From contig OX579635.1 in assembly GCA_951230915.1 (NCBI GenBank), positions 34,038,001 to 34,102,000 of the forward strand: a stretch of 64,000 nt of DNA. Reading direction: 5' to 3'. The first letter of the stretch is position 1. The number at the start of each line of letters is the position of its first letter. This DNA is from Antitrichia curtipendula (taxonomy: Eukaryota; Streptophyta; Bryopsida; Hypnales; Leucodontaceae). The notes beneath the pieces are model-generated. The model ran no database searches and was not told where the DNA came from. It was given only the letters and a program-made list of their open reading frames with translations. Below, one piece after another: positions 50,918 to 61,129 of this stretch. A program made the translations under genes and the position numbers.

Positions 50918-51453
50918 AAATGTTGGGAAAGTATCGAAAGTACCCCTCAATTCTTTCAAAATATACAATGTACCTCTATATTATTTGAAATCCAAAAAAA
51001 AACCCTAGATTTTTGTAGGAATATCAATTATACCCCTATCTCCTTGGCACCTTCAATTTTTATAGAACATCATATATTTCCTTGTTGTACTTGAATAACA
51101 AAAAACTCCCTAACTTGTTTGTGCCTCTATTTGCAAATATTTGTAAATATGTGGATGAAAATGATTAGTGCAAAACTAAATGAAAATAAAATACAAGCCA
51201 TATCTTGGAAGCAAGCTCTTTCAATGGGTGTAGAGTAATTTTCACTGTCATTTTGGAATTTAAAAAAAAAATTGCACTCTACAGGCAGACCAAACTAGGG
51301 ATATTAATGAAATTCTCAAAGATAACTAGGGGTATAATTGATATTCCTACAAAAATCTAGGGTTATTTTTTTTACTTTCAAATAATATAGAGGTACATTA
51401 CATATTTTGAAAGAATTGAGGGGTACTTTTGATACTTTCCCAAAATTTTATGT
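50918..51453. repeat. Foldback element with ~125-bp inverted arms
   Basis: The left arm (about 50918-51045) and right arm (about 51320-51453) are inverted copies sharing TTGGGAAAGTATC, AAAGTACCCCTCAATTC, ATGTACCTCTATATTATTTG and CTAGATTTTTGTAGGAATAT. The middle (~275 bp) is non-coding. Likely a non-autonomous inverted-repeat transposon. Confidence 0.75.
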
Positions 51454-51625
51454 GGTTTTCATCCACCAATTGGTGATTTCATCCAAGTATTATTTGAAAT
51501 TGAAGCTTCTTAGGCAATGCCATCCAAATAATTAAGGTTTTTGTTCTATACGCTAAGTGCCAAGCAATGAACATTTGGTGCAATTCTTCCCCAAATCGGG
51601 AGAAAAAAAACTATACGTTAGAGTT

Positions 51626-52680
51626 CACATATTTAAAAACTTGGCAAAGGATTGGAAACATGGATCTTTATGAACAACCCATACTTGAAAGTGTCGGATT
51701 GATCTGAAATTTTTCCGACATGCCTTAAGAAAGGTGTGGAACATGTGGTAAAATTTTCAGAAGGAAATGACAGGTGGTTCATGGTGACCTCTTTTGAGGT
51801 CACATATTTTAAAACTTGGCAAAGGATGGGAAATATGGATCTTTATGAACAACCCATACTTGAAAGTGTCGGATTGATCTGAAATTTTTCCCACATGCCC
51901 CAATAAAGGTAGGGAACATGTGGGAAAATTTTCAGAAGTAAATGATAGGTGGTTCATGGTGACCTCTTTTGAGGTCACATATTTAAAAACTTGGCAAAGG
52001 ATGGGAAATATGGATCTTTATGAACAACCCATACTTGAAAGTGTCGGACTGATCTGAAATTTTTCCCACATGCCCCAATAAAGGTGGGGAACATGTAGGA
52101 AAATTTTCAGATCGATCCAACACTTTGAAGTATGGATTGTTCATAAAGATCCATATTTCCCATCCTTTGCCAAGTTTTTAAGTATGTGACCTCAAAAGAG
52201 GTCACCATGAACCACCTATCATTTCCTTCTGAAAATTTTACCACATGTTCCACACCTTTTTTAAGGCATGTGGGAAAAATTTCAGATCGATCCGACACTT
52301 TGAAGTATGGGTTGTTCATAAAGATCCATATTTCCCATCCTTTGCCAAGTTTTTAAATATGTGACCTCAAAAGAGGTCACCATGAACCACCTATCATTTA
52401 CTTCTGAAAATTTTCCCACATGTTCCCCACCTTTATTGGGGCATGCGGGAAAAATTTCAGATCAATCCGACACTTTCAAGTATGGGTTGTTCATAAAGAT
52501 CCATATTTCCAATCCTTTGCCAAGTTTTTAAATATGTGACCTCAAAAGAGGTCACCATGAACCACCTATCATTTCCTTCTGAAAATTTTCCCACATGTTC
52601 CACACCTTTCTTAAGGCATGTGGGAAAAATTTCAGATCAATCCGACACTTTCAAGTATGGGTTGTTCATAAAGATCCACT
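51626..52680. repeat. 1-kb palindromic array: three units forward, three inverted
   Basis: About 175-bp units start at 51626, 51801 and 51976 (CACATATTTAAAAACTTGGC .. AACAACCCATACTTG .. GTGTCGGA). After a centre near 52105 three more follow in opposite orientation to 52680. Most units also contain the 20-bp palindrome GTGACCTCTTTTGAGGTCAC. The whole could fold into a ~500-bp-arm hairpin. Confidence 0.9.
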
Positions 52681-53504
52681 GATCCGGATTTATCATCATT
52701 TGCCTAGTGGAAATCCCGTTCATTATTTAGTGGCACTTACGGCTAATGGAGCGTAGGACTTGATGAGTGTGTGTGGATTTTTTGTTACATTTTGGGATGT
52801 AAATTAGCGAATGTTGATATTCACATCCTTATCAGCGTTTCCTACATGGCTACATCCAAAGAGGTGTGTGTACAGGTTTAGGTAAATGACTCTATTAATC
52901 GTATTTAGCATTACCAAGACTAATTACAATACTCATTTGTAACCATTAACTTATTCGTATTTGTGAACTTTAGTACTTTTGTGGAACTAATTTTTCTACA
53001 AGTCCATAGGTAATGTTAGAAAGTAGTTTCTCTTGTTCTCACCGAATAAATTAAATGGATTTTATGAGTTCATACGTAGAGAAATATCATACATTACAAA
53101 TTTCAAAGCCCTAATTCCAAGACTCTACTATACAAGGGGTTGTAAATAAGAAGACGATGTAATAAAGAGTTATCTGATTAACCCCTAAACATTTGAACAG
53201 CCCTTTGCGGCCAATGTAATACGGCATATTTTCTGATTTTTGGAATAGATCCACACCTCTTCTACATTTGAGATCAACAAAAAAGTTGGAATTTAGATAA
53301 ATGTGATTCTAGTGAGCTATTTGAGATCCCAAGTTAAAATTCCTTATTGGTAGCAACAGCCAATATAGAACACCGTATCTACAAAGCCCAAAACCTTTAG
53401 GGATTAAACAGAAGGGAACTGCAAATGTGAACTATGTGAGAGTTAGAGTTAGTGACTTGAAAGTGCAGGTAAGACAACTGTGATCATAAAAATAACCACC
53501 ATTC
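52681..53504. other. Non-genic AT-rich spacer
   Basis: No supported feature. Confidence 0.5.
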
Positions 53505-53508
53505 TTAA

Positions 53509-53912
53509 CCCTTTAACGCTTGGTCGACCTTATTTTGGTCGATTTTGACTCTTTTCAGTTTGTAGAGAGAGCATGTCAAGAAATTTGATGACATGGCAAA
53601 GAAAACGGATCTGAAGAATTAGAAGGTGAAGAGTTTAGGACAATAATCAAGCCAATCTGAGGTGGCATGCGGCTAGAGGGTTGGAAAAACTAAAAAAGTA
53701 CTCGCTGAAAATACACTGATAAATGCAAAAAAATTACCATAACAACTAATAGGGATCATGATTCATGATGCATAACACTACACTCTGCAAGATGCTTCCA
53801 TCTGTACGGTCAGATCTATGATAGACATCTATTTTTAGTAACCCTGAAATTTCCCCAAAATGAAAATACAAAGGAATGCCCAACTCTGGAATCGACCAGG
53901 ATCATTAAAGGG
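53509..53912. mobile_element. 404-bp piggyBac-type MITE, copy 2
   Basis: TTAA duplications lie at 53505-53508 and 53913-53916, with the same CCCTTTAACG..TTAAAGGG ends as copy 1 and about 95% internal match, in the same orientation. Confidence 0.88.
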
Positions 53913-53939
53913 TTAATCTAGTACTTTATTGAGAATTTT

Positions 53940-54390
53940 CAGGGATACTCTGACCACAGGTCGGTGCACCTGCATTTGCAGAGTATCCAATGGACGGTTT
54001 GCCAGTCCAACGGATGGTTTCAACATGTATAATTTGTAAACCCAAAATGGAATGCATGGCAGATTGCAGGGACACCCATCGCGCGGACGGACTGTCCACT
54101 CCCTGGACGGACTGCCCGTTTGCACAGCAGTGACTGCCCGTGCCCCCGACAGACTGCCCGCGCTACCGACGGACTGCCCTAAACCTTCCACGGACAGGCC
54201 GCCGGTCTACCCGTCTTCAGGACGGACTGCCCGGCTCGTAGACGGACTGCCCGTCTCGTGGACGGGCTGCCCGTGTCGCGGATGGACTGCCCGTCTCGTG
54301 GACGGACTGTTCGTCTCGTGGACGGACTGTTCGTCTCGTGGACGGACTGTTCGTCTCGTGGACGGACTGCCCGTCCCTTCAACGGACCGC
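53940..54390 (+). repeat. GGACGG-rich internal array with 20-bp units
   Basis: Scattered GGACGG/GGACTG motifs from 53990 lead into eight 20-bp units (54221-54380) built on GACGGACTG..CGTCTCGTG. It begins with a small hairpin, GGATACTCTG / CAGAGTATCC (about 53942-53989), after CAGGG. It lies directly upstream of the kinase-like gene and resembles the arrays at the element ends. Confidence 0.85.
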
Positions 54391-54620
54391 GTGCCTAAAG
54401 TCCTAAACCCTAACCCCTTCTTATACCTTACTTTCTTCTCATTTGCACGAGTTCCCACTTGCTCTGACAGTGCTTCCTTGTCCTGGATTGACTTCGATCC
54501 TTGCTTGGGAGCGCGGGTGCTTGGGTGGGGCCTCAGGTGAAGTTGGGGGGAGGAGGTTTTGCAAATTTTTGCAACCCTAGAACCCTTCTTCATTTTATTC
54601 ATTTTCATACAGGTTTTTCA

Positions 54621-56294
54621 ATGGCCAGGCGAGAATTGTCAAAGGAGAAGGTGGATGCGTGGTTCACAGGCATTGGGGACCCAATTGTGCAAATATCCCC
54701 GGAATCAACAGATATTCTGACGGAGGGGGCAACGGCTGTACCAGTTGGGGCCAACAGTGATGGCGCTGGGGAATCTTCTAAGGGGAAGAAGAAAAAGCAA
54801 CGAAAACGCCACAGACCTTCCAGCCCCAAAGATCGGCCAAGCAAGATTGCATCGAGGACGGTGCACGAAGTGGCCTTGAATTTTTTTGAGCAGTACACGA
54901 TGTCTCAGTTGGAGAAGACGTACATCTCACATGGAATGCAAGGAGTGGATCTTGTGAAGAACAAGCTAAACCACTTGTTTTGGACAGCGATGCGCGGGGA
55001 CGAGTGGCTGGAAGACCGCACGAAGCCCAGCTTCCCTAAGTGGATTGAAGATCAAGTGCAGACATGCGTCTGCAACCTTTCACAAATGGCGGAGAACATC
55101 AAAGGCTTCACACGGGCTGTTGTGCCACGAGAACCGGCGTTGAAGCAATTGCATACAAAGGTCTATTGGTGGCACGACGCGGTACGGGGATTCTCCTCGA
55201 GCAATGTCCGCACTGCTCCGTGGTTCCAGAAGAGCCAAAAATTGGCCATGGGCCAAGGGGCAGCAGGGGGGGTGGTGTTCCTCGAGCGAGGGGTGGTGGT
55301 GAATACATATTCTAGCAGTAGCCATAAGGGGGGTAACGGACGGGTGCGAAGAGTTACCCTACAAAATTCTAGACATATTCCTAGTACGATGGAATTAGCG
55401 GGCAAGACATCTCTACTTGTGAATGACTTGAAGAAGGCGAGGGAGAAGTTGTCCATAGAGGCATTGGTTTGTCCGTGCGAGCATCCGGGAGTCATCAAAT
55501 TCTTTGCAGTGAATGATGCGACCATGGAGTGTTATTCGCAGTGGTGGAATGGAGGTACTTTGGGTGCCATGTTTCGCTTGGATAACAAGACCGCGGATTA
55601 CGGAAGCATTGGTGATCTCGGCTTCCACGCAGCTCCAGGAACGTGGGAAGAAGTGCAACGAATCAAGGCGTATAGACGCAACCGCACCGAATTGGCCTGG
55701 GCCTTGATTTCCATCGTGGACGCTGTGCAGCAGTACTCGGTTTTGCACAACGACATAACCCCGGACAACATCATGCTACACTTTCCGACCAATGATGGTA
55801 GAACGGTATGGATTAGTCTATGCGATTGGGGGATGGGGAGCCGCTTGAATGAAGTGACACCATCGCCGTACGGATACAACGACCATCAGCAATTGTAGTG
55901 TAACATACGAAGGCGTTGGTGGGTGGCACCGGAACTGATGTACATGATTGGAGGCGCAGGATCTTCGATCTCTCCCACCCGTATGGTTGAACCACCGTGT
56001 GTGAGTATACACACGGATGGGTACGCAGTGGGAAAAATCGCATCCCACATATGGAAAGAAGATCGAGGAAATGTAGAGATGATTCCAGATAATACTGCGT
56101 TCTCTATGTTCCAAGTAACATTGGATGATTTGTGCAAGGAGGACCCACTGCAGAGACGCTCAGTGACGCACGCCGTGCAACGAATGAGTGGGCTTCCAAC
56201 GAATTGGGCGCCACCCATAGGATCCTACCACGAGGCACGAAAGGAGCAGGAATTGATGGAAGCACATGCTATATGGTTAGGGGAGCCGTTATGA
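54621..56294 (+). pseudogene. Protein-kinase-like gene with one in-frame TAG
   Basis: One frame from ATG 54621 (just after a CATACAG acceptor) is open to 56294 except for TAG at 55896-55898 (codon 426). The N-terminal ~200 residues are unrecognised and contain a basic KGKKKKQRKRHRP stretch that could act in nuclear targeting. A glycine-rich loop-like MGQGAAGGVVFLERG follows. The catalytic loop is LHNDITPDNIML (D378) and the DFG position is CDWG (D402). After the stop come RRRWWVAPEL (APE at 436-438) and a helical C-lobe with MSGLPTNWAPP. The stop falls between DWG and APE, so a terminated product lacks the C-lobe. A single TGG-to-TAG-type change could explain it. It lies within the hAT element, convergent with the transposase gene. 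Confidence 0.7.
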
Positions 56295-56980
56295 TAACGT
56301 AATGATAGTGCAAATTTTGGAATTCCGTACGTAGTGCTAGGCTGCTAGCATCTATGGTAGTATTTCAGAATTACATGTATAGAGAAATGAGCATTCTTAT
56401 GTTGGATGTACAGCTCTCTGAGCTTTTTGTTGAATACAAATACATGTAAATTTTCTTGTTTCATTTGTGGATCTTTGTAGTGATTTGTGACGCCGTATTT
56501 TTTGAAGACCGTATTGATTGATCCTTGAAGTTGAGTGAAATTATGAAAACCTACTAAAAATAACCGTAAAGCACCTAATATGTCAGCTACATCGTGAAGT
56601 GCTGAACACCCTAAACCCTAATATCCATACAACGTGCACATTTTGGTACTGCATAAAATCCTTCAACTAATGAAAGCATTACGAGGTTGTAATTGTCATG
56701 TCCTCTGGAGAGAACAATTTTTTTTTAAAGCAATGTTTATTTTAGAGTTTGAAGAAATGAAGCCTTGAACCAAGGAAAACACTAAGCACTTCATCATAAT
56801 GTGCATGAAGCATGTGAATTTTAATTAAGCACGCCCTTCATGATTTCGTATGAGGAGAGGGTGGAGTGGCACTTCATATTAATGGAACAATTTGGCATGC
56901 TTAATAACGCGCAATGACCTTCAATAATCATTGCAATCCCCAACATCAAGACGGTGCTCTATTCCACAAAGAAGCACTCA
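56295..56980. other. Intergenic spacer between convergent genes
   Basis: AT-rich, no feature except CCCTAAACCCTAA at about 56610; probably 3' ends of the kinase-like and hAT genes. Confidence 0.5.
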
Positions 56981-59900
56981 CTAATTTCCATGCCTACGGG
57001 TGAGCCTAGTACTATTTACTAAACCCTGACCAATAGGTATTGCCTCATCGCTAGGTCCAGCTGTTGGGATTCGTCGCGGTTCCCTGTAATCACTGTCTCC
57101 TGGAACCTCCCCTGACCCACCAGAGATGGCACCAATGGATTCGGAATCCTCATCATCGTCGGATGTAGCACTACCACTGTCACTCGATGACAGAGGACGG
57201 CCGGTGTTGTCTAGACGCGGAGCACGACGAGCACATGAGGACACTCTTCGAACATTTCTTTGCCCAGTTTCATCCATAACCCCGTCTGTATTAGGTCCTC
57301 CTACGGAATCCAATGGTATGCTTGCCGCAAACTGTCTATGCGCCCTCCTCCGGCCCTTTTTACTAAGACGTCCACCAGCAGGGTCTTGTTGATGTGGACG
57401 TTTAGATGGGTTGTTCACGGGTACACTCGGGCATGATGGTGCTCGGTTTGAAGTCCTACGCTCTGACGTATTCAGCGTTGGCGAGAGACTGGCCAACCGC
57501 CTGCCTATCGATATAGTCGGAGCAGGAACTGGAACCACGGAAGACGGCATCGGTGACCTGAGAATTGGTGGATTCTCCGGAATTGGCACTTCGCGAATCA
57601 CAGCAATTGCGATTTCAGGTGGAGGGGGCATATCTACCTCCTGATGGCTAGCTGGAGCTTCGTTAATAGTGTTTACATCATGAAGTGCTGGTGGGACAAC
57701 CACGTCATGTTCACGTCCACTGTCGACACGAACAGCATCTGGTGAAGTTCCGGTGGCCACCTCTTCGCCACCACGGTCTATACCTGGCACCGTTTGTGCC
57801 ACAATGTCGTCCAATGTTACCCTACCAGGGGGTTCGACAACCCCTCTGTTTGACATCTCTGTATGCAACCCTTCATGAACGCTGTGGTTGTAGTCATTAT
57901 TATCCTCCCCATCCCAGTCAAAAACCGACGGGGAATGAGAGTGCCCGTTTCGAGCCTCTCATCGTCTCTATGAAATGCTAAACCGTCGTCATCAGAGTAG
58001 TCATCTTTGGGGTCCGAGAGAACAGACCCACAGTCCAAACCATCAGATTCTTTTGTCATGGAGTCCTCTGATATCATGTTCTCGGTATACCACCTTGCTG
58101 GATCTGCAGCAGCCCTTTGTTTCAACGTCTTTGAATTGGTAGAAATGTAATCCAACTGTTTTGCTCGCTCTGATGTCAATCTGTTGCGGACCTTGCTGTG
58201 AACGAAGGAGTACATGCTCCAATTGCGTTCGCAGGATGATGCAGAGCACACCTGCGCTAGGATCCTTTTGGCGATCGGTGCAAGCGTCCGGGCATCCGAT
58301 CCAAGAAGATCCCACTATTGGTGGGGCTCCATCGATAGGGTGGAAGATTTTGGAAGCTCTCCGAAAAGACCCCGCCCTTCTCGAAAAGCTTGGTACTCAG
58401 ATAGAGCTGAGCCATATGCTTGCTCTCCATCCAACATTGTGCGTAATACTCTGTGTATGGCATCTTTTGCTTCAGCATCGTCCATTAGCGATTCGTTGTC
58501 CAATAAAAAAGGATTCAGTAGAGCACCAGCATAGTGCAGATCTGTTCTCATCATATCCCACCTCCTGTAAAAATCGCATTCAACGTGACCCGCATACTGA
58601 GCCGATAACGAGAATGGTGGATCCATGAAAGATAAAACAACCTTCTCCAAGTTCTTCATCACAAGCCATGCCTTCCCCATACATGGACGTTTGCCATCAA
58701 ACTCTCGAAGGGCAACCACAACGGGCTCCACCATGCGCACGAAGTTGAAGCACAACTTCCAAAAGGCATCTGACCGCACATGTCGTCGAACAACATCAGC
58801 CTTCCTTTGCGTTCCCTCTGTTGTCAATTTCATGTAGTATTCATTCCATTGCGGATCATGGAGAGTCGCTTCCACTGATTCCCTTACAAGCAGCAACCGC
58901 TCAATCATGAAGAACGTGGTGGCAAAGCGCGTCTCATTTGGATTTTTCAGCATGTGAGTGGGAGAATAGTGACGGAATATTGCAAGTGGCTTGTGATGCC
59001 TACGTATATAATTCACAATCACCTTCGCCTTCCCCACAATGCTTGTTATCCAATCTTGTTTTCCCCAGTCTTCAATTAAAAGGTCTAGCACGTGTGCTGC
59101 ACATCCCTGAAAATAAATGTGTGGAAACCGTCTAGTTATCCTCGCGCCTGCAGCACGCATGCTCCCCGCATTGTCTGTGCAAACCTGTACTACGTTCTTC
59201 CCCCCCACCTCTTCGATGAAATCAAGCATACAATTAGCCACATAAATAGCATCTTTGCTTTCACCCGTGGTATCCACCGATCCAAGGAACACCTCTCCAC
59301 TGGTACACGCCATCATGATATTAATCAGTGGCTGATGTGAGACATTGTCCCATCCGTCAGAGCATATTGTCACACCATACTTATGGATTGGGCCCCTCGT
59401 CTTCTCTGCCACCGTTGCTACCACTTCGTCCTTTGCAGATTCCAGGAGCTTTGTACGAAGTGCATTGTAAGCAGGAGGTTTGTACGAAACTCTGGCCTCT
59501 GATGTTGATTTCATAGCATCCAAAAAAGCAGGGTGTTTTGCTACATTGAACGGTATATTAGCTTCGTAAAAAAACTTAGCCCATTTCTTGTCTAACATTT
59601 GTTTCGTTGAGGAGTTCATCCCTTCTTGTACAGATAATTGCCTGAAAGGTCGACTCGGGGCTAAACTAGGGCCGGACACCTCCGACGATCGTACTTGGGA
59701 GCATTGACCCTCGTACTGTTCAGCCCCTTCATCTACTGAGATGGAAACAGTACGTTGTGGCTCCCCTTGCACCGCACCCGCTGGAACTGATGACGGCGAT
59801 GTCACTTCCACGTTACTATTAGTTCCACCCAAAGGACCATCTGGTACAGTTGCCCCACAATGATAAAACGTTGTTTTCACGGCTGGAGGGACTTTGGTGC

Positions 59901-60060
59901 ACGCCCGCACGCTGTTCATGGTATTACTGCCCCTGTACCCTAAATGGAAAAGCATGCGATCCCTCCGATAAGTAATCCCCAAACCGCAATACCTGCATGT
60001 GCTTTTCCCATCTGGTTCATGTCTGTACCACACATCCCACGCACTCCTGTTACCTCCCAT
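56981..60060 (-). pseudogene. hAT-superfamily transposase (BED finger, DUF659, dimerisation region)
   Basis: From ATG 60060 on the minus strand the frame is open to 57817 except for TAG at 58317-58315 (codon 582). In order: a BED-type zinc finger (STCRYCG .. FHLGYRG); a low-complexity linker; a DUF659-like block (KYGVTICSDGWDNVSHQPL, VVQVCTDNAGSMRAAG, FQGCAAHVLDLLIEDW) with the catalytic-core acidic positions; a hAT middle region (NPNETRFATTFFMIERLL); and, just after the TAG, WDLLGSDARTLAPIAKRIL and SSCERNWSMYSFVHSKVRN, the conserved hAT dimerisation motif. The TAG sits where QWW is usual, so it is probably TGG mutated. A frame change near 57950-57900 leads into a disordered basic/acidic tail ending at 56981. 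In this form it is unlikely to make full-length active protein. Confidence 0.85.
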
Positions 60061-60299
60061 TGCCACTACTTGTTCTTCTACCTTTCCCTACAACAAAGAA
60101 ATCAAGATTAGTATTATGAATGAAATGCGATGAAGAAACAACACTTGTTGCTCTCACAACAAGTGCTTCCCATACACACCCTTCTTGGACTTCTCTCTAG
60201 TGCAATGGTTGTACACCAACCAAGTCATAGGAGCAAAGATCAACAAGGAAAAGTGACGTTGAATAGGAGGGAGTCCTTCTTATGGTCCTGGACCCCCAA

Positions 60300-60718
60300 A
60301 AATTTCGTGGACGGCCAGCCCTGTCCAACGGTCTGGAAAAGTTGACGGGCCGTCCCGTGGACGGACCGTCCGTCCTTGCGAGGGACCATCCGTCCGCTCG
60401 ACGGACTCGTCGTCTGCTCGACGGACTCGTCGTCTGCTCGACGGACTCGTCGTCTGCTCGACGGACTCGTCGTCTGCTCGACGGACTCGTCGTCTGCTCG
60501 ACGGACTCGTCGTCTGCTCGACGGACTCGTCGTCTGCTCGACGGACTCGTCGTCTGCTCGACGGACTCGTCGTCTGCTCGACGGACTCGTCGTCTGCTCG
60601 ACGGACTCGTCGTCCGCTCGACGGACTCGTCGACGGGCGCGGGGACGGACTTCATCCACGCTGCGGACGGGCCGTCCGGATCGGGGACGGATCCTGCCGC
60701 GTCCGGTCGCGACGCGAC
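60300..60718 (+). repeat. GGACGG-rich right subterminal array with 20-bp units
   Basis: Twelve nearly identical 20-bp units (60396-60635) of GACGGACTCGTCGTCTGCTC, flanked on both sides by looser GGACGG/CCGTCC motifs. Adjoins the right terminal repeat. Confidence 0.92.
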
Positions 60719-60777
60719 GGTCACGTCACGACATCCAGACGGGAAATCCCAGCGTCACGTCCGTATGTGCAACCTTG
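60719..60777 (-). repeat. Right terminal inverted repeat of the hAT element
   Basis: Its complement starts CAAGGTTGCAC, continues to GGACG and ends at GATGTCGTGACGTGACC, pairing with 43062-43126. Confidence 0.85.
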
Positions 60778-60785
60778 GTCCGGTT
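60778..60785 (+). other. 8-bp target-site duplication, right (GTCCGGTT)
   Basis: Exact copy of 43054-43061, inside the codons for K-P-D of the interrupted host gene. Confidence 0.92.
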
Positions 60786-61129
60786 TCATTATGGAAAGGT
60801 ACCTCGAGGCGTAGTAAGCTTGACGGTGAGCCTCTTGTTTAGCTAAATGTCGTTGTAGCCCAGCTGCATAGTAATCGTATGATGTGGAGCCTACGGGATG
60901 AGCGTCTCGGAGTTGTTTTCTGTTATCGCACAACCCACAACGAGCAAACAAGTCACCCCGCCGCTTAATTATGCACTCGCTAAAGTTGTGGCGCTGCAGG
61001 AAACTAATTGTTGAGGAAGACACCGAAGGCAGTCCGAGTGCAACAGTAACCTGCGACAAGACATTCACAATACAATCAATTGCCCAAAGAAATGTACGTC
61101 TCTGCAGATCCCTGTGGACGCTGCTGGCG

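Larger units (their letters stand above)
43062..60777. mobile_element. 17.7-kb hAT-superfamily transposon inserted in a coding exon
   Basis: The left end reads CAGGGTTGCACGCAACACGG; the right end, reverse-complemented, reads CAAGGTTGCACATACGGACG. Both then share GGATGTCGTGACGYGACC about 45-60 bp in. It is bordered by the 8-bp duplication GTCCGGTT. GGACGG-rich subterminal arrays adjoin both ends. A hAT transposase gene (60060-56981, minus) lies at the right. Other contents are a kinase-like gene, a RING/coiled-coil gene, a third GGACGG array, two piggyBac-type MITEs, a palindromic array, a foldback element and a tandem segmental duplication with SINEs. The transposase carries a TAG and a frameshift, so this copy is probably not autonomous. 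A 200-N gap at 50229 means internal order and length depend on scaffolding. Confidence 0.88.

Noticed and set aside
53935..54400. CRISPR-like array (20-bp direct repeats)
   Set aside because: Units are contiguous without unique spacers, the genome is eukaryotic, and the pattern matches a minisatellite beside transposon ends.
60240..60842. Long ORFs on both strands across the right GGACGG array (RRADDESVEQ-type repeats)
   Set aside because: The open frames come from a 20-bp repeat without stops in several frames on both strands; nothing suggests translation.
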